This document shows positions 46,060 through 55,262 of a stretch of 64,000 bases of DNA, piece by piece (positions within the stretch are counted from its first letter, which is position 1; each line of letters starts with the position of its first letter). Under the pieces are notes generated by a model. The model made no database searches, was not told where the DNA came from, and was given only the letters and a program-made list of their open reading frames with translations. A program made the position numbers and the translations under genes. Source of the stretch: an uncultured Hyphomicrobiales bacterium (lineage in GTDB: Bacteria > Pseudomonadota > Alphaproteobacteria > Rhizobiales > Beijerinckiaceae); NCBI GenBank assembly GCA_903861645.1, contig CAIOVE010000037.1, positions 57,341-121,340 on the forward strand, read 5' to 3'.

Positions 46060-49000
46060 TCAACTTGAGCTCAGCGCGACCTTTTGCAGCCGGCTGGGCT
46101 CCCGACGTCGTTGGAACCTGCCCATCATCAGGTAAAAAACGGGCGTCGTGTACAACGTCAAGATCTGCGACAGCAGCAAACCGCCAAAAATGGCGACGCC
46201 CAGCGGCCGGCGCAGCTCAGCGCCGGCGCCCGTGGCCACGATCAGGGGAATGGCGCCGCACATGGCGGCCATGGTGGTCATCAGGATCGGCCGGAACCGC
46301 GCGCGGCACGCCTCGCGGATGGCGTCCGCTGGCGACAGCCCCTGCCCCCGTTCGGCCGCGATGGCGAAATCGACCATCATGATTCCGTTTTTCTTGACGA
46401 TGCCGATCAGCATGATGATGCCGATGAAGGCGACCAGCGTCAGCTCCATGCCCGCGGCGTAAAGCGAGATCAGGCCGCCCAGCACACCCGACGGCAGCGT
46501 GGAAATAATGGTCAACGGGTGAATGAGGCTTTCATAGAGAATGCCGAGGATGATGTAGATCGCCAGTATCGCCGCGCCGATCAGATAAAGTTGGCTGTTG
46601 ACGTTGTCGCGGATCGCCTTCGCGTCGCCCGAAAAATCGGCGTGCACGGTTTCAGGCATGTGGAGATCGCCAATGGCGCGTTGGACGACGAGATTGGCGT
46701 CGTCGTCCGAAACGCCGGGCGCCGCGCTATAGGTCAGCGTCACGGAAGCGAACTGCCCCGTATGGTTGATCGACAGGGGTGCGATGCCACGCTCGATGCG
46801 CGCCACCGTCGACAAGGGCGTCAACACGCCGCCCGCGCCCGGCACGAACAAGCCGCTGAGATCATTGGGATCGCGCTGGCGCGACGGCGTCACGTCGAGC
46901 ACGACGCGATACTGGTTGCGATCGCCGTAGATCGTTGAAATCTGCCGCTGGCTGTAGGCGTCCGACAGCACGTTGTCGATCGCGGTCATCGAAACGCCAA
47001 ATCGCGCCGCCGCGGCGCGATCAACCACGACCTTGGCCTGCAAACCCTCGCGTTGCCTGTCGGTCGCGGCGTCGACCAGTTGCGGCTCCAGTTTCAAACG
47101 GTCCAGCGCCTTGTGGCTCCAGTCGTCGAGCTCGTCGGCGTTCGATCCCCAGAGGGTGAACTGCAGATTGGAGCGTCCGGGCCGGCCGCCCATGCGGATG
47201 TCCTGCACGGGCACGAGATAGACGCTCATGCCCGGCACGGTCGCCAGCCGCGCGCGCAATCGCGCGATCACCGCGACGGATTTTTCGCCGGGCTTGAGGC
47301 TTATATAAAGCTGCCCATTGTTGATGGACGACCCGCCGCCGACGAAGGAGGCGGTCGATTGCACCGCGGGGTCGGCGTTGATCACATCGGTAACGCGCTG
47401 CTGCAAATCGACCATGGCGGGAAACGAGACATCGGGCGCCGCGTCGGTCCAGCCATTCAGCAGGCCCGTGTCGTCCTGCGGGAAGAAGCCCTTGGGAATC
47501 TGCCACCAAAGCAAGATCGTCGCCGAAAGCGTCGCGAGGAAAATCAGCACGGAGACGAAGCGCGGCAGGGCGAGAAAGACAACGAGCGAGCGCGTATAGG
47601 CGTCGCGCAGATAGTTCAGCGCGCCTTCAACGATCCGATCGAAGCGCGAGCGATCCGCCTCTGTTTCGGACTTCATGTAGCGACCGCAGATCATCGGCGT
47701 GATGGACAGCGAGATGATCGCCGAGACGACGATGGCGAAGGCGATGGTCAGCGAGAACGTGCGCAACAGGCGACCGGGAACGCCCGGCATGAACAGCATG
47801 GGAATGAAGGCGGCGATCAGCGACAGGCTTATCGACACGACCGTGAAGCCGATTTGCCGGGCGCCGGCCAGGGCCGCCTGCAAGGGCGGCGCGCCGTTCT
47901 CCATGTTCCGGTGAACATTCTCGATCATCACGATGGCGTCGTCGACGACGAATCCGACCGAAACGATGATCGCCATGAGCGACAGATTGTCGATCGTGAA
48001 CCGCGCCGCCCACATGCAGATGAAAGCGCCGGCCAGCGACAGGGGCACGGTCACGCCCGCCGCCAGCGTTGGCGCCGCGCGGCGCAGGAAAAGGAAAACG
48101 ACCAGCATCACCAGACCGATCGAGATCGCCAGCGAACGCTGCAAGTCACGCACCGACGAGCGAATGGTGATCGTGCGATCGGACATGACGTTGAAATCGA
48201 TGCCCTTGGGCGTCCATCGCTGGATATCGGGCAGGATGTCGCGCACGCCATCGACGGTCTCGATGACATTGGCGTCGGGCTGCTTGGTCACTTGCACGAG
48301 AACCGCCGGCTTTCCGGCGTACCAGCCGGCGGCGCGCGTGTTGCGAACGCCGCGCGTAACGGTCGCTATGTCGCCGATGCGCGTCACGCCGCCATTGCGC
48401 GAGCGCACGATGACGTTCTCGTAATCGGCGATGGAATTCAACTGGCCGCTCGTCTCGATCGCGAGCGATTGCCGGGCGCCGTCGAACGATCCAAGTTGCG
48501 AGGACGTGTTCGCGTTGATGATGGCGTTGCGCACATCGTCGACGCCGATGCCGATCGCCGCGATGCGCGCGGGGTCGATGGTGACGCGGATCGCCGGTTG
48601 CTCGGCGCCGTTGATCGTCACCTGCGCGACGCCGCGCACCTGCGAGATGCGCTGGGCGATCAGCGTGTCGGCGACGTCGAACACCTGATCGGGCGGCAAG
48701 GTGTCCGACGTCAGCGCGAGTATCAACACGGGCTGCGCGGAGGGATTCGCCTTGCGGAACGCCGGCAGCGTGGGCAGGTCGCCGGGCAGATCGGTGATGG
48801 CCGCGTTGAGCGCCGCCTGCACGTCGCGCGCCGCCGAATCGATATTGCGGTTGAGATCGAAGATCAGTTGTATGCGCGATGAGCCGAGCCCGCTCGACGA
48901 GGTGATTTCAGTAACGCCGGAGATTGACCCGAGTGCGCGCTCCAGCGGCGCGGCGACGCTCGCCGCCATGATCGCGGGATCGGCGCCCGGCCGGCTCGCG

Positions 49001-49146
49001 TTGACCATGATAGCGGGCACCTCGACATTCGGGATGCTGGCCACCGGCAAGGCGAAATAGGCGACCGCGCCCAACAGGAACAGCCCGATCGCGAACAGCG
49101 TCGCGCCTATGGGACGACGGATGAACGGATCGGAAATGCCGCTCAT
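46060..49146 (-). CDS. mdtC: MdtC-like RND efflux permease
   Basis: 1028 residues, HAE-1 permease. The N terminus FIRRPIGATLF, the ITSSSGLGSSRIQLIFDLNRN block and PAFRKANPSAQP follow E. coli MdtC closely, and GFVVDDAIVMIEN carries the paired Asp residues. It is the last gene of the four-gene operon and overlaps the MdtB-like gene by 4 bp, so the two permeases probably form a mixed trimer, as known for MdtBC. It ends about 235 bp before the next operon. Confidence 0.88.
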   Translation of the reverse strand: MSGISDPFIRRPIGATLFAIGLFLLGAVAYFALPVASIPNVEVPAIMVNASRPGADPAIMAASVAAPLERALGSISGVTEITSSSGLGSSRIQLIFDLNRNIDSAARDVQAALNAAITDLPGDLPTLPAFRKANPSAQPVLILALTSDTLPPDQVFDVADTLIAQRISQVRGVAQVTINGAEQPAIRVTIDPARIAAIGIGVDDVRNAIINANTSSQLGSFDGARQSLAIETSGQLNSIADYENVIVRSRNGGVTRIGDIATVTRGVRNTRAAGWYAGKPAVLVQVTKQPDANVIETVDGVRDILPDIQRWTPKGIDFNVMSDRTITIRSSVRDLQRSLAISIGLVMLVVFLFLRRAAPTLAAGVTVPLSLAGAFICMWAARFTIDNLSLMAIIVSVGFVVDDAIVMIENVHRNMENGAPPLQAALAGARQIGFTVVSISLSLIAAFIPMLFMPGVPGRLLRTFSLTIAFAIVVSAIISLSITPMICGRYMKSETEADRSRFDRIVEGALNYLRDAYTRSLVVFLALPRFVSVLIFLATLSATILLWWQIPKGFFPQDDTGLLNGWTDAAPDVSFPAMVDLQQRVTDVINADPAVQSTASFVGGGSSINNGQLYISLKPGEKSVAVIARLRARLATVPGMSVYLVPVQDIRMGGRPGRSNLQFTLWGSNADELDDWSHKALDRLKLEPQLVDAATDRQREGLQAKVVVDRAAAARFGVSMTAIDNVLSDAYSQRQISTIYGDRNQYRVVLDVTPSRQRDPNDLSGLFVPGAGGVLTPLSTVARIERGIAPLSINHTGQFASVTLTYSAAPGVSDDDANLVVQRAIGDLHMPETVHADFSGDAKAIRDNVNSQLYLIGAAILAIYIILGILYESLIHPLTIISTLPSGVLGGLISLYAAGMELTLVAFIGIIMLIGIVKKNGIMMVDFAIAAERGQGLSPADAIREACRARFRPILMTTMAAMCGAIPLIVATGAGAELRRPLGVAIFGGLLLSQILTLYTTPVFYLMMGRFQRRREPSRLQKVALSSS

Positions 49147-52100
49147 GGGGCGCCCTCCGCGATCGTGATCGGTCCAGGATCAACCGCCTCGCCAGACAAT
49201 CTGCGACGCAGGCGTTCAACGCCAAGATAGATGACCGGCGTTGTATAGAGCGTCAATAGCTGGCTGAGCAGCAGGCCGCCGACGATCGTGACGCCAAGCG
49301 GCACGCGCAATTCTCCGCCAGCGCCGCTGGCCAGCGCCAGCGGCAGCGCGCCGAGCAACGCGGCGAGCGTTGTCATCATGATCGGGCGGAAGCGTAGCTT
49401 GCACGCCTTGACGATGGAGTCCTCCGGCGAAAGCCCTTCGTGACGCTCGGCCTCTAGCGCGAAGTCGATCATCATGATCGCGTTCTTTTTCACGATGCCC
49501 ATCAGAAGCACGATGCCGATGAGAGCGACGACGGAAAGATCCTGCCCCGTCAACCGCAACGCCAGCAGCGCGCCGACGCCCGCCGAAGGTAGCGTCGTCA
49601 GGATGGTGAATGGATGCGCGTAGCTCTCGTACAGGATGCCGAGCACGAGATAGATCGTCACCACGGCGGCGAGGATCAGCCACGGTTGCGTCGACAGCGA
49701 TTTCTGGAACTCCGCCGCGTCGGCGCTGAACGCGCCGAGAATCGAGCCGGGCATGGCGATCTCGCCCTCCGCCCGCGTCACGGCGTCGACCGCGTCGCCG
49801 AGGGAGGCGTCGGGCGAAAGGTCGAAACTGATGACCGCTGCGGGAAATTGATCCTGATGCGCGACGGCGATGGGCGAGGCCTCGCGGCGCGCCAGCGCGA
49901 AGGACGATAGCGGCACTTGCGCCGCGCCGGCCCCGGATGTCGTCGTCGTCGTTGTCGTCGAGCCGGTCAGGCTGCCCGTCGTCGGCGCCGCGGCCGATGT
50001 GTTGCCAACGCCATTGACATAGAGCGTGCCGAGCGATGTCGGATCGGCCTGATACTGCGACGCGGCCTCCAGAATGACGCGATACTGGTTCGACTGGGCG
50101 TAGATCGTCGAAATCTGCCGCTGGCCAAACGCGTCGTTGAGCGTGTCGTCGATGGTCTGCATGGCGATGCCGAGACGCCCCGCCTTCTCGCGGTCGACAT
50201 CGATGAACACCCGCAGGCCGCCGTCGTTCGTTTCCGCCGATACGTTGCGCACGAGCCCGTCGGCGCGCATCCGGTCGGCGAGCTTGCGCGCCCAGCCATT
50301 GACCTCGTCGACGCTGACGCCGGTCAACGTGTATTGATACTGCGAGCGGCTGGCGCGTGTCGTGATCTGGATATCCTGCACGGGCTCGACAAACACGCGC
50401 ACGCCCGGCTGACGCATGGCCCTCTCGCGCAACCTTTCGGCGATCACTGCCGCGGAATCGCGCCGATCGGCGCGCGCCTTGAGCACGACCGTCATGCGGC
50501 CGGTGTTGTTGGTTGGATTGAGCGGCCCGATTCCCACGGTCGAGATGACGCCGGTCACGGCGGCGTCGTCGGCCATGACGCGGGCGACGTCGTCCTGCAG
50601 GCGCGACATTTCCGCGAAGGAAACATCCGGCGCCGCCTCCAGCACGACGCCAACGAGCCCGGTGTCCTGCACCGGCAGAAATCCCTTGGGGATTTCGATA
50701 TACATCGCGATGGTCAGGAAAAACGTGAACAGCGTGAGCAGTTGCATGAAACCCTGACGACGCAGCGCCCAGCCAAGCGTCGACTCGTAGCCGCGCGCCA
50801 TCGCCGTCAAAGGCCATTCCATCGCGGCGAGCAGGCGGTTGCGTGGTTTATCCTCGGCGCGCCGCAGCAGGCCCGCGCACATCATCGGCGTCAACGTGAG
50901 CGACAACACGGCGGAGACGATGACCGCCATGGCGAGCGTGAGCGCGAATTCACGGAACATGCGTCCGACAATGCCCGTCATGAACAGAAGCGGAATGAAC
51001 ACCGCGATCAGCGAGACCGTCAGCGAAATAACGGTGAAGCCGATTTCGCGCGCGCCGTCGAGCGCCGCCTCGAAGGGCGTCTTGCCCGCCTCGAGATTGC
51101 GCACGATGTTCTCGATCATGACGATGGCGTCGTCGACGACGAAGCCCGTGCCCACCGTCAGCGCCATCAGCGACAGATTGTCGATGCTGAAACCCGCCAG
51201 CCACATGACCGCGAAGGTCGCGACGATAGACACCGGCAGCGTCACGCCGGCGATGATGGTTGCGCGCGCCGTGCGCAGGAACAGCAGCACAACCATGACG
51301 ACGAGGGCGACGGCCAGCGCCAGCGTGAACTGCACCTCGGCGATGGATTCCTTGATCGTGTCGGTGCGGTCGTTGACTATTTCGAGTTCCGCGCCCGCCG
51401 GCAGCGAGCGGGCAAGGCGCGGCAATTCCTGCCGCAGCCGCGCCACGGTGGTCACGATATTCGCGCCGGGCTGCTTTTGAACATCGAGGATGATCGCGGT
51501 CTTGCCCTTGTACCAGCCGCCAACGCGCGCGTTCTCGAGCCCGTCGATGACATCGGCGACATCGCGCAAAAGCACCGGCGCGTTGTTGCGATAGGCGACG
51601 ACCACGTTGCGGAAGGCGTCCGCCGCCAGAATCTGGTCGTTGGCGGCGATGGTGTAGGACTGATGGGCGCCGTCGAGCGCGCCCTTGGCGCCGGCGACAT
51701 TCGCGCCAACGATGGCGTTGCGCAAATCCTCGAGGCCAATCTTGTAGCTGGCCATGCGCGCGAGATCGGCCTGTATGCGCACCGCCGGCTTGACGCCGCC
51801 CTGCACGGAAACGCGGCCGACGCCGTTGATCTCCGACAGGCGCGGCGCGATCAGGCTGTCGGAATAATCGCTCAGCGCGCGCAGCGGCAGCGTGTCCGAC
51901 GTCAGCGCGATGGTGACGATCGGCGTGTCGGCCGGGTTCACCTTCGAATAGACCGGCGGATAGGGAAGATTGCGCGGCAGCGTCGAGCCCGCCGCGTTGA
52001 TCGCCGACTGCACGTCCTGCGCCGCGCCATCGATGTCGCGGTCCAGATCGAATTGCAGCGTGATCTGGCTCAGGCCAAAGGACGATTGCGACGACATCGA

Positions 52101-52334
52101 CGTCAACGCCGCGATCTGGCCGAATTGTCGCTCAAGCGGCGCCGTGACGATGGAGGCGATCGTCTCGGGATTGGCGCCCGGCAACTGCGTCGAAATCTGG
52201 ATTGTTGGAAAATCGACCTGCGGCAGCGCCGCGACCGGCAGTTTCAGATAGCCGAGCACGCCCACCATCAGGGCCGCCAACCCCAGAAGGGAGGTGGCGA
52301 CCGGTCGCCGGATGAAGGGCTCGGAGACGCTCAT
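49143..52334 (-). CDS. mdtB: MdtB-like RND efflux permease with Thr/Ser-rich insert
   Basis: 1063 residues, HAE-1 permease. SSQSSFGLSQITLQFDLDRD, in parts, and PPVYSKVNPADTP are diagnostic of MdtB; GFVVDDAIVMIEN carries the proton-relay Asp pair. Odd feature: a low-complexity stretch of Ala, Gly, Ser and seven consecutive Thr (coded around 49915-50020) is inserted in the second periplasmic half just before VPLSS, where E. coli MdtB has a short link. It overlaps the adaptor and MdtC-like genes by 4 bp each. Confidence 0.88.
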   Translation of the reverse strand: MSVSEPFIRRPVATSLLGLAALMVGVLGYLKLPVAALPQVDFPTIQISTQLPGANPETIASIVTAPLERQFGQIAALTSMSSQSSFGLSQITLQFDLDRDIDGAAQDVQSAINAAGSTLPRNLPYPPVYSKVNPADTPIVTIALTSDTLPLRALSDYSDSLIAPRLSEINGVGRVSVQGGVKPAVRIQADLARMASYKIGLEDLRNAIVGANVAGAKGALDGAHQSYTIAANDQILAADAFRNVVVAYRNNAPVLLRDVADVIDGLENARVGGWYKGKTAIILDVQKQPGANIVTTVARLRQELPRLARSLPAGAELEIVNDRTDTIKESIAEVQFTLALAVALVVMVVLLFLRTARATIIAGVTLPVSIVATFAVMWLAGFSIDNLSLMALTVGTGFVVDDAIVMIENIVRNLEAGKTPFEAALDGAREIGFTVISLTVSLIAVFIPLLFMTGIVGRMFREFALTLAMAVIVSAVLSLTLTPMMCAGLLRRAEDKPRNRLLAAMEWPLTAMARGYESTLGWALRRQGFMQLLTLFTFFLTIAMYIEIPKGFLPVQDTGLVGVVLEAAPDVSFAEMSRLQDDVARVMADDAAVTGVISTVGIGPLNPTNNTGRMTVVLKARADRRDSAAVIAERLRERAMRQPGVRVFVEPVQDIQITTRASRSQYQYTLTGVSVDEVNGWARKLADRMRADGLVRNVSAETNDGGLRVFIDVDREKAGRLGIAMQTIDDTLNDAFGQRQISTIYAQSNQYRVILEAASQYQADPTSLGTLYVNGVGNTSAAAPTTGSLTGSTTTTTTTSGAGAAQVPLSSFALARREASPIAVAHQDQFPAAVISFDLSPDASLGDAVDAVTRAEGEIAMPGSILGAFSADAAEFQKSLSTQPWLILAAVVTIYLVLGILYESYAHPFTILTTLPSAGVGALLALRLTGQDLSVVALIGIVLLMGIVKKNAIMMIDFALEAERHEGLSPEDSIVKACKLRFRPIMMTTLAALLGALPLALASGAGGELRVPLGVTIVGGLLLSQLLTLYTTPVIYLGVERLRRRLSGEAVDPGPITIAEGAP

Positions 52335-53659
52335 TGCGCCGCCGGCGCCGCGCCCGTTGGCGCCGCGGCGGCGGGCGGGGGCGCGTCGCCGGTCTGGCCC
52401 GCGCCCTGACGGCGCTGGCCCGTTCCATTGCCGCCGCCCGATCTTGGACCACGCGCTGCGCCATTGCCGCGCGGCGCGCTGGCCGGGTCGGCTGGCGGCG
52501 CGGCGTCCTCGGTCGGCGTCACGAGCGCGCCATCGGTGATCAACGAGAAGCCCGAGGTGATCACGCGCGCCGGCGGCTCGATCCCGGTGGCGATCACGGC
52601 CTGACGTTCGTCCTGGCGCCCGACGGTGACGGCGGTCATCACGGCCTTGCGATCATCGCCCACCACATAGACGAACGCGCCATTGGGCCCGCGCTGAACC
52701 GCGGCCGTGGGCACGACCACGGCCTGTTTAAGCGTATCGACGAACAATCGAAGATTGAGGAACTGCCCGGGCCAAAGCGCCTTGTTGGCGTTGGGGAAGG
52801 CCGCTTTCACGCGCACCGTGCCCGTGCTCGAATCCACGAGATTGTCGACGACCTGCACGACGCCCGTGTCAACCACCGCGACGTTGTCGTCGGCGAGCGC
52901 CTGCACGACGAGCGGCGCGAGGGACTGCCCCGCGTTGACGGCGCGCAGTTGCTGTTGCGGCAGATTGAAGATCGCCGCTATGGGCTGCACCTGCGTGATG
53001 GTGACGATGCCCGTCGAGTCGCTCGCATGCACGATGTTGCCAGCGTCGACGGCTCGCAGCCCCGTGCGTCCGTCAATGGGCGCCACGACCGTGGTGTAAC
53101 CCAACACCGCCTTGGCGTTGTCGATGGCCGCCTGATCAACGCGCACCTGCGCGTCGAGCTGCGCCACAAGCGCCCGCTGCGTATCGGCCTGCTGCTTGGA
53201 GCCGTAATTGGAAACCGCCAGCTTGTCATATCGATCGAGATCGATGCGCGCGTTGGCGAGTTGCGCCTCATCCTGCGCCTTCTTGCCGACCGCCTGATCG
53301 TATTGCGCCTGATAGGTCACAGGATCGATGCGCGCGAGAATATCGCCCTTCCTCACGTCCTGCCCGTCGGTGAAGTTCAGTTCGATCAGCTTGCCGTCGA
53401 CCTGCGCGCGCACGACGACCGTGTTCAAGGCCTGAACCGTGCCAACGGCGTCGAGCGTCACCGGCACGTCGAGCCGCCGCGCCCGCGCGGTCAGGACCGG
53501 CGGCTCGTCGACCTTCTGCTGCTGGCGTCGGCCGCCAAACACACGCTGCGCGGTCTGCGCGACCTGCCCGCCGCCAAACGGCAATTTCACCCAGCCGAAA
53601 TATTGCGCGACGCCCAAGCCTATGGCGATGACGACGAGGAAAAGCAGAAACTTCCTCAT
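52331..53659 (-). CDS. mdtA: MdtA-like RND efflux periplasmic adaptor
   Basis: 442 residues. N-terminal membrane anchor (KFLLFLVVIAIGLGVAQYF), lipoyl halves around VVVRAQVDGKLIELNF and VVAPIDGRTGLRAV, an alpha-hairpin between them, and a disordered C-terminal tail rich in Ala, Pro, Gly and Arg after about residue 385. It connects MdtBC-like permeases to the outer-membrane factor. 4-bp overlaps on both sides. Confidence 0.88.
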   Translation of the reverse strand: MRKFLLFLVVIAIGLGVAQYFGWVKLPFGGGQVAQTAQRVFGGRRQQQKVDEPPVLTARARRLDVPVTLDAVGTVQALNTVVVRAQVDGKLIELNFTDGQDVRKGDILARIDPVTYQAQYDQAVGKKAQDEAQLANARIDLDRYDKLAVSNYGSKQQADTQRALVAQLDAQVRVDQAAIDNAKAVLGYTTVVAPIDGRTGLRAVDAGNIVHASDSTGIVTITQVQPIAAIFNLPQQQLRAVNAGQSLAPLVVQALADDNVAVVDTGVVQVVDNLVDSSTGTVRVKAAFPNANKALWPGQFLNLRLFVDTLKQAVVVPTAAVQRGPNGAFVYVVGDDRKAVMTAVTVGRQDERQAVIATGIEPPARVITSGFSLITDGALVTPTEDAAPPADPASAPRGNGAARGPRSGGGNGTGQRRQGAGQTGDAPPPAAAAPTGAAPAAQ

Positions 53660-55128
53660 CGCCCCGCCTCCGGCGCGCGCTCGGGCACGCTGGGGTCGGC
53701 GATGATGGTTAGGCCGGGCGAATCCTCCAGCGTGAAGCCGCCGCCCAGGGCCTGAAATAGCGAAACGGCGGCCTGAAACCGCTGAAGTCGAACCTGAAGC
53801 AATTGATCCTGCGCCTGAAAGAGGGTCGTCTGGGTATTGAGTAGCGTCACCACGTCGATCGTGCCCTCGCGCAGGCGCTGCAACGTGATCTGGTAGGCGC
53901 GCTGGGCCGCTTCAACCGCGATTTGCTGCAATTTCTCGTGATTGGCTGTTTGTTGTGACGCGATCAAGGCGTTCTCGACGTCGGAGAAGGCCGTCAGGAT
54001 TGTCTTGCGATAGGTTTCGAGAAGCTCGATCTGGGAGCCCTTGGCCTGTTCGAGCTGCCCCTCGAGGTTGCCCCCGTTGAAGATCGGCGCCGTCAGCCCC
54101 TCGGCCAGCGAGCCGCCAAGGGCCGCCGGCCCGAAAAGGTGCGCCAGCGTCAGGCTGCTCGCGCCGAAATTGCCGCTCAGGTTGATCGTCGGGAAAAAAG
54201 CCGCGCGCGCCGCCCGCACGCTGGCGTTCTGGGCAAGCAGCCGCGCCTCGGCGGCCGCTACGTCCGGCCGGCGCAGCAGGAGTTGCGAGGGAAGTCCCAC
54301 CCTGGGGTGCGGCACGCGCAAGGATTTCAGGCTGCCGCCGCGCACGGTCATGCTTTCCGGCGCGCGCCCCAGCAGCACCGCGAGCAGGTTGCGGTTCTGC
54401 TGCACGGTCTGTTCGAGCGGCGGGACGGCGGCCTTCTGGTTGGCGAGCACGCTTTCCTGCTGGGCCGTGTCCAGCGCGGTGGCGGTGCCGACGGCCAGAC
54501 GCGCCCGAATGGCGTCCAGCACGCGCTGGGCGGCGGCGATATCCTCGCGCGCCAGCCGCAAGCGGTCCTGCGACGCGACGAGCGCCAGCCATGTGTTGGC
54601 GACGCTGGCGAGCGTGGCGACAACGACGGTGTCGCGGTCATGGCGGCTGGCCAGCGCGCTGATGTCGGCGGATTCGCTCAAGGCCCGATTACGACCAAAC
54701 AGATCAACGACATAGCTGGCGTTGAGTCCCAGCGAATAGGAGGTGGAGTTGCCCTGCGCGAACGGCGGCGATTCCGCGCGCGACGCGCCCGACGTCACCG
54801 TCCGGCTGGCGTTTTGCGATCCGCTCAGTTGAGGAAAAAGCGCCGACGCCGTGCTGCGCGCGAGACCGTCGGCTTGCTGGATACGGGCGAAGGCGGCGGC
54901 GACATCGAGATTGTCGACGCGCGCCCGCTCCATGAGCATGGCCAGTTCGGCCGAGCCAAACTGACGGGGCCAGTCGCCGATGGCCGGCGCAGCGCGGGAG
55001 CGTTCGGCGCGAAATGAGTCGGGGGTCGGCGGCAAGGCGACCGAGCCGGCGTCCCCCTCGAGCGCGCAGCCCGCGAGCGAAAAGGCCAGCAACGCCAAAC
55101 CCGAACCAAACCAGCCCCTCGACCCCAC
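53656..55128 (-). CDS. NodT-family outer-membrane efflux lipoprotein
   Basis: 490 residues, TolC/OprM-type channel. A lipoprotein signal with lipobox LAGC is seen at residues 18-21, followed by two repeats of the outer-membrane efflux domain; the block LRRPDVAAAEARLLAQNASV is typical of NodT/OprM. GTG 55128 is the start, with AAAGGTGA just upstream. First gene of the outer-membrane factor, adaptor, permease, permease operon. Confidence 0.92.
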   Translation of the reverse strand: MGSRGWFGSGLALLAFSLAGCALEGDAGSVALPPTPDSFRAERSRAAPAIGDWPRQFGSAELAMLMERARVDNLDVAAAFARIQQADGLARSTASALFPQLSGSQNASRTVTSGASRAESPPFAQGNSTSYSLGLNASYVVDLFGRNRALSESADISALASRHDRDTVVVATLASVANTWLALVASQDRLRLAREDIAAAQRVLDAIRARLAVGTATALDTAQQESVLANQKAAVPPLEQTVQQNRNLLAVLLGRAPESMTVRGGSLKSLRVPHPRVGLPSQLLLRRPDVAAAEARLLAQNASVRAARAAFFPTINLSGNFGASSLTLAHLFGPAALGGSLAEGLTAPIFNGGNLEGQLEQAKGSQIELLETYRKTILTAFSDVENALIASQQTANHEKLQQIAVEAAQRAYQITLQRLREGTIDVVTLLNTQTTLFQAQDQLLQVRLQRFQAAVSLFQALGGGFTLEDSPGLTIIADPSVPERAPEAGR

Positions 55129-55262
55129 CTGTCACCTTTACGAACGCGTCCTACCATGCCGCCCCGTTGCGACAGGAAAGTGAACGCCGGAACGCGACAG
55201 CCCTAGCCCATCGGCCCGCCCCGGCAAAGTTACTTTACAGCAATCTTCGCCGGGCGGCGGGG

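Noticed and set aside
49917..52409. 830-codon open frame antisense to the MdtB-like permease
   Set aside because: Shadow of a GC-rich permease gene; no membrane segments, no known motif and skewed composition.
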